A stretch of DNA of 64,000 nucleotides, from contig NC_065877.1 of the NCBI RefSeq assembly GCF_933775445.1, positions 31,062,001-31,126,000 of the forward strand, given 5' to 3'. A program made the translations under genes and the position numbers. Of the stretch, positions 24,345 to 35,102 are shown piece after piece. Position 1 is the first letter of the stretch; every line of letters starts with the position of its first letter. The DNA is from Argentina anserina (Eukaryota > Streptophyta > Magnoliopsida > Rosales > Rosaceae). The notes beneath the pieces are model-generated. The model saw only the letters and a list, made by a program, of their open reading frames with translations, ran no database searches and had not been told where the DNA came from.

Positions 24345-27300
24345 ATGCAATCCGATAGTGGGAAGTTATTCATCGGCGGCATATCTTGGGACACAAATGA
24401 AGAGCGTCTGAAAGAGTATTTCAGTGCTTTTGGGGAGGTGGTAGAAGCAGTGATCATGAAGGATCGAACCACGGGACGTGCTCGTGGATTTGGTTTTGTA
24501 GTTTTTTCTGACCCAGCAGTTGCAGACACTGTCATAATGGAAAAGCACAACATTGATGGAAGAATGGTAATAGTAGTACTTTGGTTAGAATGAATGTAGT
24601 CTTATTCTGGGATTGTGTGTTTATGTCTTAGTCATGGCCGGGCATCATTGAGCTCTTCTGTTTAAATCTCATGAAAGGTGGAGTGAGATTCAATTTACTG
24701 TAGCAGTTACGGGTATGAAATTGTAATTGCAGGGAAATCTTTTAATGTGGTTCTGTATTCAAGTAAATTTCAAATCAAGGAAAAGTAAAGCATGCTCCTC
24801 ATTCTTTTATATTTTTCAAGATCAGTTATTTGCAGTAATTATCCTTCCTAGTTGATCAGTAATCTATGGGTTTGTTGTAGTTTTATTATGTTTTTATGAC
24901 TGTGTTGTGTATTCTCAGGTGGAGGCAAAGAAGGCTGTTCCCAGGGATGATCAGACCACTTTGAGCAGGAACAGTGGCAGCATCCATGGTTCTCCGGGTC
25001 CAGGGCGCACAAGAAAAATTTTTGTTGGAGGTTTAGCATCTACTGTTACTGAGGGTGATTTCAAGAAGTACTTTGAACAGTTTGGGACAATTACAGATGT
25101 TGTGGTAATGTATGATCACAACACTCAGAGGCCGAGAGGCTTTGGATTCATCACTTATGATTCAGAGGAAGCAGTGGACAAGGTTTTGCTGAAGACATTT
25201 CATGAACTAAATGGGAAGATGGTTGAGGTCAAGCGTGCAGTTCCAAAAGAGTTATCACCTGGTCCCAGTCGCAGTCCTCTTGGTGGTTACAATTATGGTC
25301 TGAGTAGGGTCAACAGCTTCCTCACTGGCTATACCCAGGGGTATAATCCAAGTACTGTTGGAGGTTATGGACTTGGTAGGTTCAGTCCGGTTGCTGGTGG
25401 TCGAAGTGGATTTCCTCCATTTGGTTCTGGTGGTTATGGAATGGGAATGAACTTTGAGCCAGGGTTGAGCCCAAGCTATGGAGGAAATGCAAATTTTAAT
25501 AATAATGTGAGCTATGGACGGGGATTGAGCCCTTACTTTATCAATGATTCAAATAGGTTTAGCAACCCCATTGGATATGAAGGCGGTAATGGAGGAAACT
25601 CATCCTTTTTCAGTTCAGTGACTCGGAATTTGTGGGGGAATGGCGGTCTTAATACAAATTCTGCAAATTCCAACACTTACATGGGTTCAGGAAGTGGCAG
25701 CATTGGAGGAAATACATTTGGCAATGCTGGAGTCAATTGGCGTTCTACGGCAATTTCACCTCAAGGGGGAGGAAATAATGTCTCCAACAATAGTGGGAAT
25801 CTTGGCTATGGAGCTGGTGATAACAGTTATGGCTTGGGAACCGGAGGCTATGGAAGAAACAGTGGTGCAGCTGTGGGCCCTACATCTTCTTTTGCTGCAT
25901 CGAATGGTAGTTATGAGGCAGCCTTTGCTGACTTCTACAGTGGTGGTTCAGGGTATGGTGATCCTACTTGGAGATCATCAAATTCCGAGCGAGATGGGTC
26001 TGGCCCCTTTGGGTATGGGCTTGGCAGTGCAGCTTCTGATGTATCAGCTAAAAGTTCTCCTGGTTATGTTGGTGGTTATAGTGTTAATAAGAGACAGCCA
26101 AATACAGGTAAGAGCCACATTGTTAGTATTTCATTGCATTAAATATATATAAAACTCTGTGTCGCCCCATTTCTGAACTTGCTTGTTTTTGCTGTTTCTT
26201 CCTTGTATCCACATGCCTGAAATAATATTTAAACATTTTTGTGTAGAGATGCTTCATGAAATCTGCTTTTCGTGTTAGGGGTCTTTGTATTACAGAATTC
26301 ATTGTAGCAGAAAACAGGAAATGCTATTGCTAATCTAATGCTGTCTGTTGCATAGTTAAATTAACTTGAAATGGGTGTAGTTAGTGATTGCATAGATTTA
26401 ATCAAGGCATTAAGCACAGTTGTGGTTCGCTTAAGGTTGTCCTCATTTCATTACATCCAGCTGAACTCGTGAAATGCCTTTATTATATCCTCTCTCTAAT
26501 AGATTGATCTGTTTATGCATAAGTCGGAATTTGATTGTTTCATGGCTACCTGGATATATCTATAGTCTATACATTGTGCTTCCTTCTCTACTTTGAATTT
26601 TTTTCATTCTTTATTATTAAATGACTGCAAAACTTCAAATGGATAGCTGGTAGCTTTTAACTTTCAGGATCTTATATGATTGCACTTTCAAATAGTTAGC
26701 TTTGTTGGTGTTGCTGGAAGTTTTTGATAATGTGTGACCTTCTTAAATACATAGCTAGTCATGATTACTAACATCATGGTATTTTAGAGGATGATGCCCA
26801 AATGAGGATCAATTTTGCAGGGCTGTAGGGAAAATTGATCATATTTACATTGTGATATGGTGTTGATAAATATTATAGGGTCTCATAACAAAAGAGGAAC
26901 TAAAAAAAGAGCTTTATGGGATCTCTCTTTTCTTGTGTAGGTGATGTCCAATAATCTTCTGCTCCTTGATTGGTATTTGGTATTCCCTTGGATTGAAATT
27001 GCTTCTTGAATGTTGTCTCAGCAGATGTTCAAGTTCTCTCAGGTTTATGGCTCATGTAGATTTTAAATTTCTCCTTATCTGTCTCTTTCACTCTGCCTGC
27101 CTGTTTTTGCGCATGCTTGTGCGGATGCATTTGTATTGCCTCATCAAACTTTGGTTTTGGTCTTATGTTTGCACGTCTCATAAAAGTTTTTTTTTGTAAG
27201 TGTGTTCAAGTTTTAGTAAAAAAGTTTGAAAGTAAGAGAAGAGGGAGAAAACAATTTTTGACCAAAAATAAAAAACACCATACTGTTGTATCGCTGGCCC

Positions 27301-28255
27301 TTAATAGTTGACATGTTAAGTATATCCCTCATATTGCAAGGAGCTCTTGATGCTATCTTTGTAAAATTATAATATTTGCTCCATAGTAGAACATTGCTTG
27401 TTTTTCTTCTCCACTTCAGAATACCATTTTATCAGGGAAGAAAGTTCAGCGTATATTGTGGCTTGTGTTTAGAAGTTTGGTTTTCTACACTTAGCACAGA
27501 GTAAAGAAAATAAGTATAATTAATTGACTGTAGTGTTTATTGTGATGCTCTGAGATATACATACCTGTGTGTTTTTTTTTCTTGGATGTCTTTGTTTGGT
27601 GTCTTGTTTAGAAATATAGGAATCTAAAAAAGTACAAGATGAAGACTCTTGTTCTTCAGATACACTTTTTGCTCGGCCTATGCCATCAATATGTGTTTGG
27701 CCTATGGTCCACCTGCATGATATCTCGTGTCTGGTTGTGTCTTAGTGATAGCTTTAATTCTTATGTTCTTATACACGTCCTACCATATAGCATCTGTTTT
27801 CCTCAGTTTGAATTTACACAAGATTCTTGTACTATAAGTAACACAAATCACATATGTTAGGCTTGATGTGAGAAGCTATAGTGGCTTAATAGGGTGGGAA
27901 TACATGTTTGGCTATTCAAGTTCTGCAATCAAGGAAATGTGTGTGAAAGGAGAAGTAATAAATGAACTAGTCGATCACCGTAAATTTCATGATGCTTAAA
28001 TGTTTATATTTCATGGCATAAACATTAAGGGAAGAATATTTTGTAGAATTGATCCTCTAAGGTAGCTGGTGGTAATTATGGACAGCTTTATGCTTTATTG
28101 TACTCAGATAGATGATAAGTGGGAAATGGATTCCAATCAATGTACATTGTGTTTTCCTTTCTGCATTTGTAATCATATAATATTGCTTTTATCTTTTGCT
28201 ATTGTTTCTGATACTTAACAGCTGCTTTCTAACTTTTTCAGGAATTGCTGCTTAG
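24345..28255 (+). CDS. Glycine-rich heterogeneous nuclear ribonucleoprotein 1-like protein (two RRMs)
   Basis: Coding exons are 24345-24566, 24919-26107 and 28242-28255, giving 474 aa. RRM1 (about residues 5-80) has RNP2 LFIGGI and RNP1 RGFGFVVF. RRM2 (about 105-185) has RNP2 IFVGGL and RNP1 RGFGFITY. A long Gly/Ser/Asn/Tyr-rich tail with many GYG, GGYG and YGRG units follows. The order matches the plant hnRNP A/B-like (musashi/DAZAP-like) family of nuclear RNA-binding proteins acting in splicing, stability or transport. The last exon encodes only Gly-Ile-Ala-Ala after a 2.1-kb intron. The ATG follows a 5'UTR intron acceptor at 24337-24339. A frame nested in the tail (25640-26152, other phase) is a shadow. 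A paralogue's end is at 548. Confidence 0.93.
26108..28241 (+). other. Last intron of the RNA-binding protein gene
   Basis: GT donor at 26108 (ACAG/GTAAGAG) and AG acceptor at 28240-28241 after a T-rich tract. It is 2,134 bp, far longer than the other introns in the window. I found no exon-like conserved coding sequence inside it. Retention would add about fourteen residues (KSHIVSISLH) before a stop at 26140. Confidence 0.7.
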
Positions 28256-29048
28256 GAACATTTCTGATATCACGTCATAGTAGGCGAAGATAATCTGGTG
28301 AAGCAGGTGAACTGTGAATTTTGCAAACCAACGTCATTCATACATCTCAGTAAAAGAAAATTGGTTAGTAAGAGCTAACTGGGAGTACCTGTTTTGAAGG
28401 ATTAAAGTTAGAGATAGAAGTTCTGTGTTAATGCTTTTGTTTCGAGTTGCCCTTCTAGGCTTTTTTGTTTTGATCTTTGAGTGAGATGTAAAATCAGATT
28501 GCGGGATATAGTCAGAAGTGTATCATGCATCTCCGGTGAGGTGGCGATACCAAAAGAACAAAAAAAAAACATAAAGAGATAGACTGATATATATTTTATT
28601 TTTTCTACTTTAGAATTTCATCTGTAACATCTCTGGCGAAGTCATGGGTTCTGGTCAGGGAATGATTTTCTTATTCTTTTTTACCCCATCATTTGGTTTG
28701 TGATGTACCTGAGATTACTGTTTATTGACTAGTGTGAACATTTAAGGGTTACCCAGCTAGGGACCCCATGAATAAGTTTCGCATATTCAGTCTGTTAGTC
28801 GTCGAGGTCTTTTTGACTGACGAGAAGAAACAATCTTCTAAGAGTTTTGTTGGCCGAAAGGTCTGAGAATCTGAGTTTCAAATGCTTACAATATTTCTGT
28901 ACTCAAGTTAGCCTCTCTGGAGATCTAAGAGTCAAGAGCTACTAAAACCTGGTTTGGCTTTATGTGAAGATTTTTCAGGCCTAAAGAAACAAATAAGATC
29001 GAATGTCTCTGAAAGAAATAATGCCCTTTGTGAGTTCAAGAAGTTTTT
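28256..29048 (+). other. 3'UTR (to about 28790) and following intergenic DNA
   Basis: 28256-28790 matches 562-1125 block by block. 28791-29048 shows nothing recognisable. Confidence 0.7.
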
Positions 29049-29368
29049 TGTAATAACCCGATTTTTTTCGGGACAAGTTAAAAGACTACTTCTAAGTTTT
29101 AAGTTCTCAAAAATATTAAATTGTGTTTGTTCCGTGTTGTGACGTCGGAAGTCGAAAACGAAAACGTTATTAGAATGTTTAATTCGAAAAACGTTACGTT
29201 TCCGAACGTATTTATCGACTTTTATTTCGTCGCTCGGTTTCAAAAACTTTCTTCACGAAAGTTGTAGAGCTCGTCGATACGAGTTCGTGGATATGTGACG
29301 CGTTCGAAATGGACATCGTACGTAAAAGTTATTCACGTCGGAAGTTAGTTTCCGATTTGGAAACTAGT

Positions 29369-29375
29369 ATAAAAA
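29369..29375 (+). promoter_or_regulatory. TATA box inside the probable solo LTR
   Basis: 'tataaaa' followed about 50 bp later by a CT-rich leader and GC-rich sequence with a good splice donor 'gtcgaggtaaggg' near 29690. This suggests a functional or relic LTR promoter reading to the right. Confidence 0.45.
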
Positions 29376-29422
29376 GGAAATTTTTTAACTAGGGTTTCCA
29401 TAACAGGAAACCCTTTCATTTC

Positions 29423-29425
<3 letters not shown>

Positions 29426-29456
<31 letters not shown>
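29426..29456. repeat. (CT)n microsatellite
   Basis: About 31 bases of pure CT repeat in the leader-like part of the element. Confidence 0.95.
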
Positions 29457-29460
<4 letters not shown>

Positions 29461-30181
29461 TCGACACTCTCTCCCGAAACCTTCGGCCTCCCTCCCCGAT
29501 CTCCACCACCGCACGTCCGTGAGGCTCACCGCCGGCACCACGAGCGTCGCACGGCCGCCTGCGGTCAACTCCGAGCTCGACACGCCATCCCACGCAGCGC
29601 CGGAGCTCCACCAACTACCCCAAGATTCGGCAGAAACCGTCTCCTTCCTGGGTGCATCTCCGGCGACTCACCAATGGTTCTAGAGCTTCGTCGAGGTAAG
29701 GGTTTTACTATATTGATGGATTGGTGTGGCTATTTGATGTTTTGATGGTGGATTGGAAGAGGAGAAACAGAGGAGGAAGGAGGAGAGATACGGTCGCCTT
29801 AGGCGGCGCGTGGGAGCGTGTTGAGGGGGGGTAAGCACGGTGTGATGCCGTGTGGAGGTAGCAGAGGAAGAGAGAAGAAGTTTGGTGGTGGCGGTGGCGC
29901 GATACGCGCCGTGGTTAGCCTCGGCGCATGGGCCCCACGCGCGGCCCGCCGGAGGTGGCGCGTGTGAGGCGGTGTGATTAGTTTCGACTGAAAGGGTATT
30001 TTGGTAATTTACTGTGTACGGTAAATGTAAATGTAATTTTTATTTACTACGGTAAATGTAATTAAATTTTACCTTCGGTAAATGTAAATATAAATTACTT
30101 TCAGTAAATGTAAAAAGTAATTTGTAAAAGGTAAATAGTAAATTTTATTTACTGAGATTGTATTTACATTTAAATCGTACG

Positions 30182-30406
30182 TATACGTACAGAAATACGT
30201 ATTAATATTTATACGTACAGAAATACGTATTAATATTTATACGTACAGAAATATGTATATAATATTTATACGTACAGAAATACGGATATAATATTTATAC
30301 GTACAGAAATACGTATTTAATAATTATACGTACAGAAATATGTATATAGTATTTATACGTACAGAAATACGTATATAGTACTTATACGTACAGAAATACG
30401 TATTAA
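30182..30406. repeat. 28-29-bp minisatellite, eight copies
   Basis: Tandem units built on ATACGTACAGAAATACGTAT with a variable TA-rich tail (TTAATATTT, ATAATATTT, ATAGTATTT). Each unit contains TACGTA palindromes. It lies inside the 29049-31885 element. Confidence 0.93.
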
Positions 30407-30682
30407 TTGAGTATTGCACAGTAAACCGTGAATAGTGAACAGTAACTTCGTAAAACCGAAAATTGCTGAACAGTAATCGATTATTACTGTTTCGGCATTT
30501 AAAGGTTACGAAACGATTCTAAATTCTTTTCTTATCTTTTCAAGGTGATCGTTAAACCGAGGAAAGGAATTATCATCGGGAATTGTGAAATTACGCTCGA
30601 GTCATTAAGGTGAGTAAAATCTCACTGAATTACGAATCTACCCTCGTGGTGATTCAACATTTTTGCAAGTGTGTTTATCAAA

Positions 30683-31090
30683 TGAATTACAACATGTATA
30701 TAATTTAGTGGACTACATATATATAGTATAATGGTAATAAGTATATATATATATATATAGTTCATTAAATTACGTACTGTTATTAATTCATTAAAAATAG
30801 TCATTTAGATGACGGAAGTTTGTGAATTGAGCATGTGTGGTGAAATATGACATGTATAAGATATAGTGGACTATATATATATTGTATAAATGGTAAATAA
30901 GTACGAATATATATAGTTTGCTATATATTATACTGTTATGATTTTATTGTGATTATTTGAGCATGTGAAATGAATTGTACAATATGATGTGAGATTATTG
31001 TACGTGATTTATTTAACATTGAGATTGTTAAAATGTGAATTGTCTTCGGACCTGATTTTTGGTACAATATGATGTGAGATTATTGTACGT
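30683..31090. repeat. Internal duplications in the solo-LTR-like element
   Basis: Two diverged copies of an AT-rich block (around 30683-30790 and 30850-30950; 'acatgtata', 'tagtggacta', 'tactgttat'). Two exact copies of a run starting GTACAATATGATGTGAGATT lie about 74 bp apart near 30988 and 31062. Confidence 0.7.
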
Positions 31091-32199
31091 GTTTGGCAAG
31101 TCGAAACCTAGCCTTTGGCCGGGCGAAAGTTACGATACAGTTAGAGCTCTAGTCTGTCTGCCTTAGTACTGCATGCGAGGTAACGGGTGGTTATCTGCTC
31201 ATGGGTACTCGGTGTATTTTGGATGTTGGGTAGCGGGTGGCTATCCAATATCAACGGTGTATTACGAGAGGGGTAACAGATGTGTACCAGCGTTCTTGGT
31301 ACCCGTATTATAAATGCATTGGGTAACCAGAAGGGTTACTTAATTTCCTCATGAGCTTTTTATTTCATATTTCTTTGGGTCAACCAGATGGGCTGACCAT
31401 TAGCTCATGGGGGCATTTATATTTGTTGTTTTGTGATCTTTCGTATATTTTGATATGCGAATTATATTTTGATTTTACTCATACGAGCTATAAACTTACC
31501 GGGTTTGTGTTTACAATCCCGGTGCACCAATTCGATGGTGTAGGGGATAATTCTGCAGGTGCTGATTAGTGGGGGTTGAGTGACGACTACAGAGGCTTGA
31601 AGTCGTTCTTATCCTACTTGTGGTGAGGTTTTAGCGTGGGTTTGTGTGTGAGAAGTTGTGTAATTTCATTTGTGAGATTTGTGAGTGATTTGTGAGGATT
31701 ATTACATTTCCATTTTATGTATGGATTATAAATTTGGGTTGTAATAATTGGTTGACTGAGTTGTATTGAGAACTCAGAATTGATCCGCTGTTACACTTTA
31801 ATGATTTCGATTTATTTGAGATTATTTGGTGTTTAACGACTTTAGAATTTTGAGTTTTTAAGCTCGAAATTTTAGGGTCGTTACATTTTTCATTTGATAT
31901 CTAGTAGTATTGGAAGAATGGAAGTTACCAAACGACGGCATAAATAAGGAAAGGACGTGTCGCCAGATGGAGAGAAACCAACTACGCCAATAGCATGGGG
32001 TTGGTGAATCAGAAGTCAGCACACAAAGAAGCTGTGAGAGCTTTGGGTAACAACAAAAGACACGAGTGCGCTTCAGTAAGAACGATATATGGCTTCATCT
32101 TTCATTTCATTTACAGTGATTCTTTACATAATCACTGGTTTCTAGCCCCAAAAGGAAACATTAATCCCAAAAAGAACCCCTCAAATTTATAGAGGACAA

Positions 32200-34507
32200 T
32201 CAACATGCAATCTGACAATTCTCTCTAAAGCTCAGAACTGAGAAGTCCTTGATATCCTTGGGTTCAAGAACAGAGATCTCTTTAATAAGTTCAGCTTTGT
32301 CTGCTTCAAACTGCATATCCTCTGCAGCAGAGTACATATGGTTTTATTTTCGAGTGAGTTCAGATGACAAACATGGACCAAAGTTGATTTGCAGACGGAG
32401 AATTTGTACCTTTCTCAATGTTGAAGTCGCCAAAGAAACGGAGTAGCTTGCTTTTATTTGTTACTAGTACATTAACGATCTCAGGAGGCTTATTTTCGTT
32501 TGCAACAAATAGCTGCATGTAAATAACAAATATAAGATGTCTGACTTGTAATGTCTAATGCTGCATTTTATGATACTGATAGTATGGTATCCTGCACAAA
32601 CCTTGAAGACATGAAAGGTCTCCAATTGGATTGTCTTGTTTGGGTCCTGCAAACAGGCATATGCACAAAAATAAGAAAATGAGATAAAGATTTGTAGAGT
32701 GCATGCACATCTGTATCGGTGACAGCAAGTTTCATACCCTGAGAAGGTTCATTAGGATTCTCATGTTATCCAAAGAGCAAACGTAGCGGACCATCACAGC
32801 AGAGTTTGAGCGATCCAGTAACATAATTCCCAACAGCTGACACAAGGTATGAACAGGTACTTATCGGTGTAAAGAACAACTATTAATTTATGTTCTCAGG
32901 CAAAATAATTCTCAGCAATGAATATTTCAAAGAAATTGGATGACATAAACAAGACTTCTAGGGACACGAAACTATGCAAACTTACTTTGACAGCCTGCCG
33001 TTTGGTGATGTAATTCTGAGACTCCAGTAGCTGCGAATTATATTCTTGGAAAAACTGTAACCAGCCAACAGTGGTATTATATCGACAATGATCATTCTAT
33101 GTTTCTATTCTTAGTTTCTTACCAAATTGCAAAAAATAAAGTCTAAGTCATCTTTTTTTTTTTAGCCCTGTAGTACTATGCTATAGATTAAAAGTCCCCA
33201 CAAATGGATTAGCTCATGTAGATTGCAAATCTTACCCAGTCGTAATTATCAGACAGAAATTGTGCAACAGTTGACTTATGCCTGGTCATAAGCTCCTGTG
33301 AGAGTATGTCAATGACAGCAAAATTAGTACCAAAACATAGTGGATTGTGTAAGTTTTTACTAATGATCAGACCATACGTACTCAACCTTGAAAGTGGCTG
33401 CAGCATCTGATGCTATTTCAAAATTTGGAATTTGTATATAATCAAAGAACTTCTTCATGTGATTTGATTCCAGGATGTACCTGTGAAGTAAACCAATTAA
33501 AGCTAGATAATATGGCCTATTACATCCAACTCATCAACAATGGTATGAAAACGTGCAAACTTGACTCAACTAGAGACGCACACATTGAAGGCTTTACCTT
33601 GCAACAACCTGATGACGAATGCACTCCCTTAAAATTGCCCCGTAAGATAGGGAAACATCACCGTCTTCATAACTGAATCAAACAAACCAAACTAATCTGA
33701 CTCCGCTGGTTTATTCATCAGATTCATAACAACGTCAGCAGTACTAATTAATTGATCTTACCCAGGTATCAGAATATCAATAAGATCAATATTCTTTTCC
33801 AAGTACTCAGAAGCAACCAATCGCGATTGAACCTGTTGCCTTTGCAAATTTGCAACAATATGTGTTGCATTTCTACGAGTCTGCAGCAATATAAAGTTTA
33901 GAATAAGGCAGCAATACCAAATTTTCAATCTGTCAATCCACACAACTTTGATTGCAGACAAACTATAACACAAAAGCGTCAAGCCGTCAAGACATCAACC
34001 AAATGCTCCTTACCTCAAGGTTAAGCTTTGAAAGGTTAACGATAAGAAGGCGGAAGGTATCGTCTTTGAAAAATTCCTGAGTGAGCTGTGCACAGGTTTC
34101 TTTATTTGGCTCTGATTCACCATCCCCATACAGAAGTGTTCTCATCTCCAACATTGCTTTTGTTAATTCCTCCATCTATATATAAACATATTCAATTACA
34201 TCATATAGTCCATACATGCATGTATAAGTCGATACCATACATGATACTAATTGATGTCCGATCTGCAATGTCATGATGAACAATTAATCACATGCAGGTA
34301 CATAATTTCATTTCCAGATCAACCTCATTAACTCTATTTTATGTACCAAGCAAAACGTACAATCCTCACCTTCTCTTTGCGTTTCTGCTCGCGGACGTCC
34401 TTTTCGGCAGTGAGGAAGATGAAGAGCTCGCGCGTGTGCTTGAGGAGCTCGGACGGCTTGCGTGGCTTGGATTTCTTGAGAAGACCCTTCATCGTCAATT
34501 TGGCCAT
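32200..34507 (-). CDS. MO25-like protein (calcium-binding protein 39 / Mo25 family)
   Basis: Eleven exons on the minus strand close in phase: 34507-34370, 34175-34014, 33880-33762, 33672-33598, 33480-33387, 33295-33236, 33054-32986, 32836-32738, 32646-32602, 32512-32410, 32321-32200. The product is 361 aa. Recognisable blocks are [60 protein letters not shown], the [20 protein letters not shown] block, [38 protein letters not shown] and KPPEIVNVL. Mo25 proteins are armadillo-like helical-repeat scaffolds that activate STE20/GCK kinases; plant members act in cell polarity and division. The C-terminus is slightly longer than in animal Mo25 (about 340 aa). No lesion seen. It is divergent from the ThrRS gene. 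Confidence 0.94.
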
Positions 34508-35102
34508 ATCGAATTCAGAAGTAGCAGTAGTACCTCCTCCTGCGTTTTTTACTCAGCATCTGGGGATGGAACGTCAGAGAATCTAGGGTTTATGAGGAGA
34601 TGGGAAAAACAAGAGATCGGATTGAGATTGCAAATTTCAGAGCTTCATGCACAAATCGCAATCCAGCAACGGTTTTTTTTTTTGGGACGACCAAGAGGAG
34701 TTAGTTGCAAATATAGCAACCGCCAAAAGAGGACTTTCCCGCTTAAACGCGTGTGTTCCACCTACGAATCAACTTCTGACACGTGAGGGAAGTAAAAGAG
34801 TAATATTTCGCAGCTTTCTAGGGCCTGAAAATAGTAAATACAAGGTAGCACCTGGTAGTAAAATTACCAAAACGATTAAATTATCCAAGTCCGTGATTAA
34901 AAGATCAAATTATGGAAGTAATTGGTTTAATACTCAATTAACACATAATTAAATATTTATTTATTTCTGTAAATCCCCAAAGTAAAAAAAGTAAGAAGTA
35001 GTTCGACCCAAAGCCAAACCTCGACCACACACAGTGAGCCAGTCGGTCACTGATAGCACGCAATCCTTAATACAGAGATAGAAGAAAAAACCCAAAACCC
35101 AG
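34508..35102. promoter_or_regulatory. Shared 595-bp divergent promoter region of MO25-like and ThrRS
   Basis: The two start codons face away from each other with 595 bp between them and no ORF or repeat in the gap. An AT-rich core lies around 34860-34990. No clear TATA box; both are housekeeping-type genes. Confidence 0.6.

Larger units (their letters stand above)
29049..31885. mobile_element. Non-coding 2.8-kb element, probable solo LTR of a Ty3-gypsy (Tekay/Del-like) retrotransposon
   Basis: It begins TGTAATAACCC and ends GGGTCGTTACA, so its ends are inverted and fit the TG...CA rule. It is flanked by TTTTT on both sides (29044-29048, 31886-31890), a weak low-complexity 5-bp duplication. 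Long LTRs with TGTAAC-type ends are known for Tekay/Del chromoviruses. Inside are a TATA box (about 29369-29375), a (CT)n leader, GC-rich sequence, GT splice-donor-like sites, a 28-29-bp minisatellite and no conserved ORF. It could also be a non-autonomous DNA element. Confidence 0.6.

Noticed and set aside
25640..26152. 170-codon Met/Leu/Val-rich frame
   Set aside because: It overlaps the glycine-rich exon of the RNA-binding protein in another phase; the real frame has RRMs and proper splice junctions.
30182..30406. Regular short direct repeats resembling a CRISPR array
   Set aside because: Units are contiguous without unique spacers and lie in a plant transposable element.
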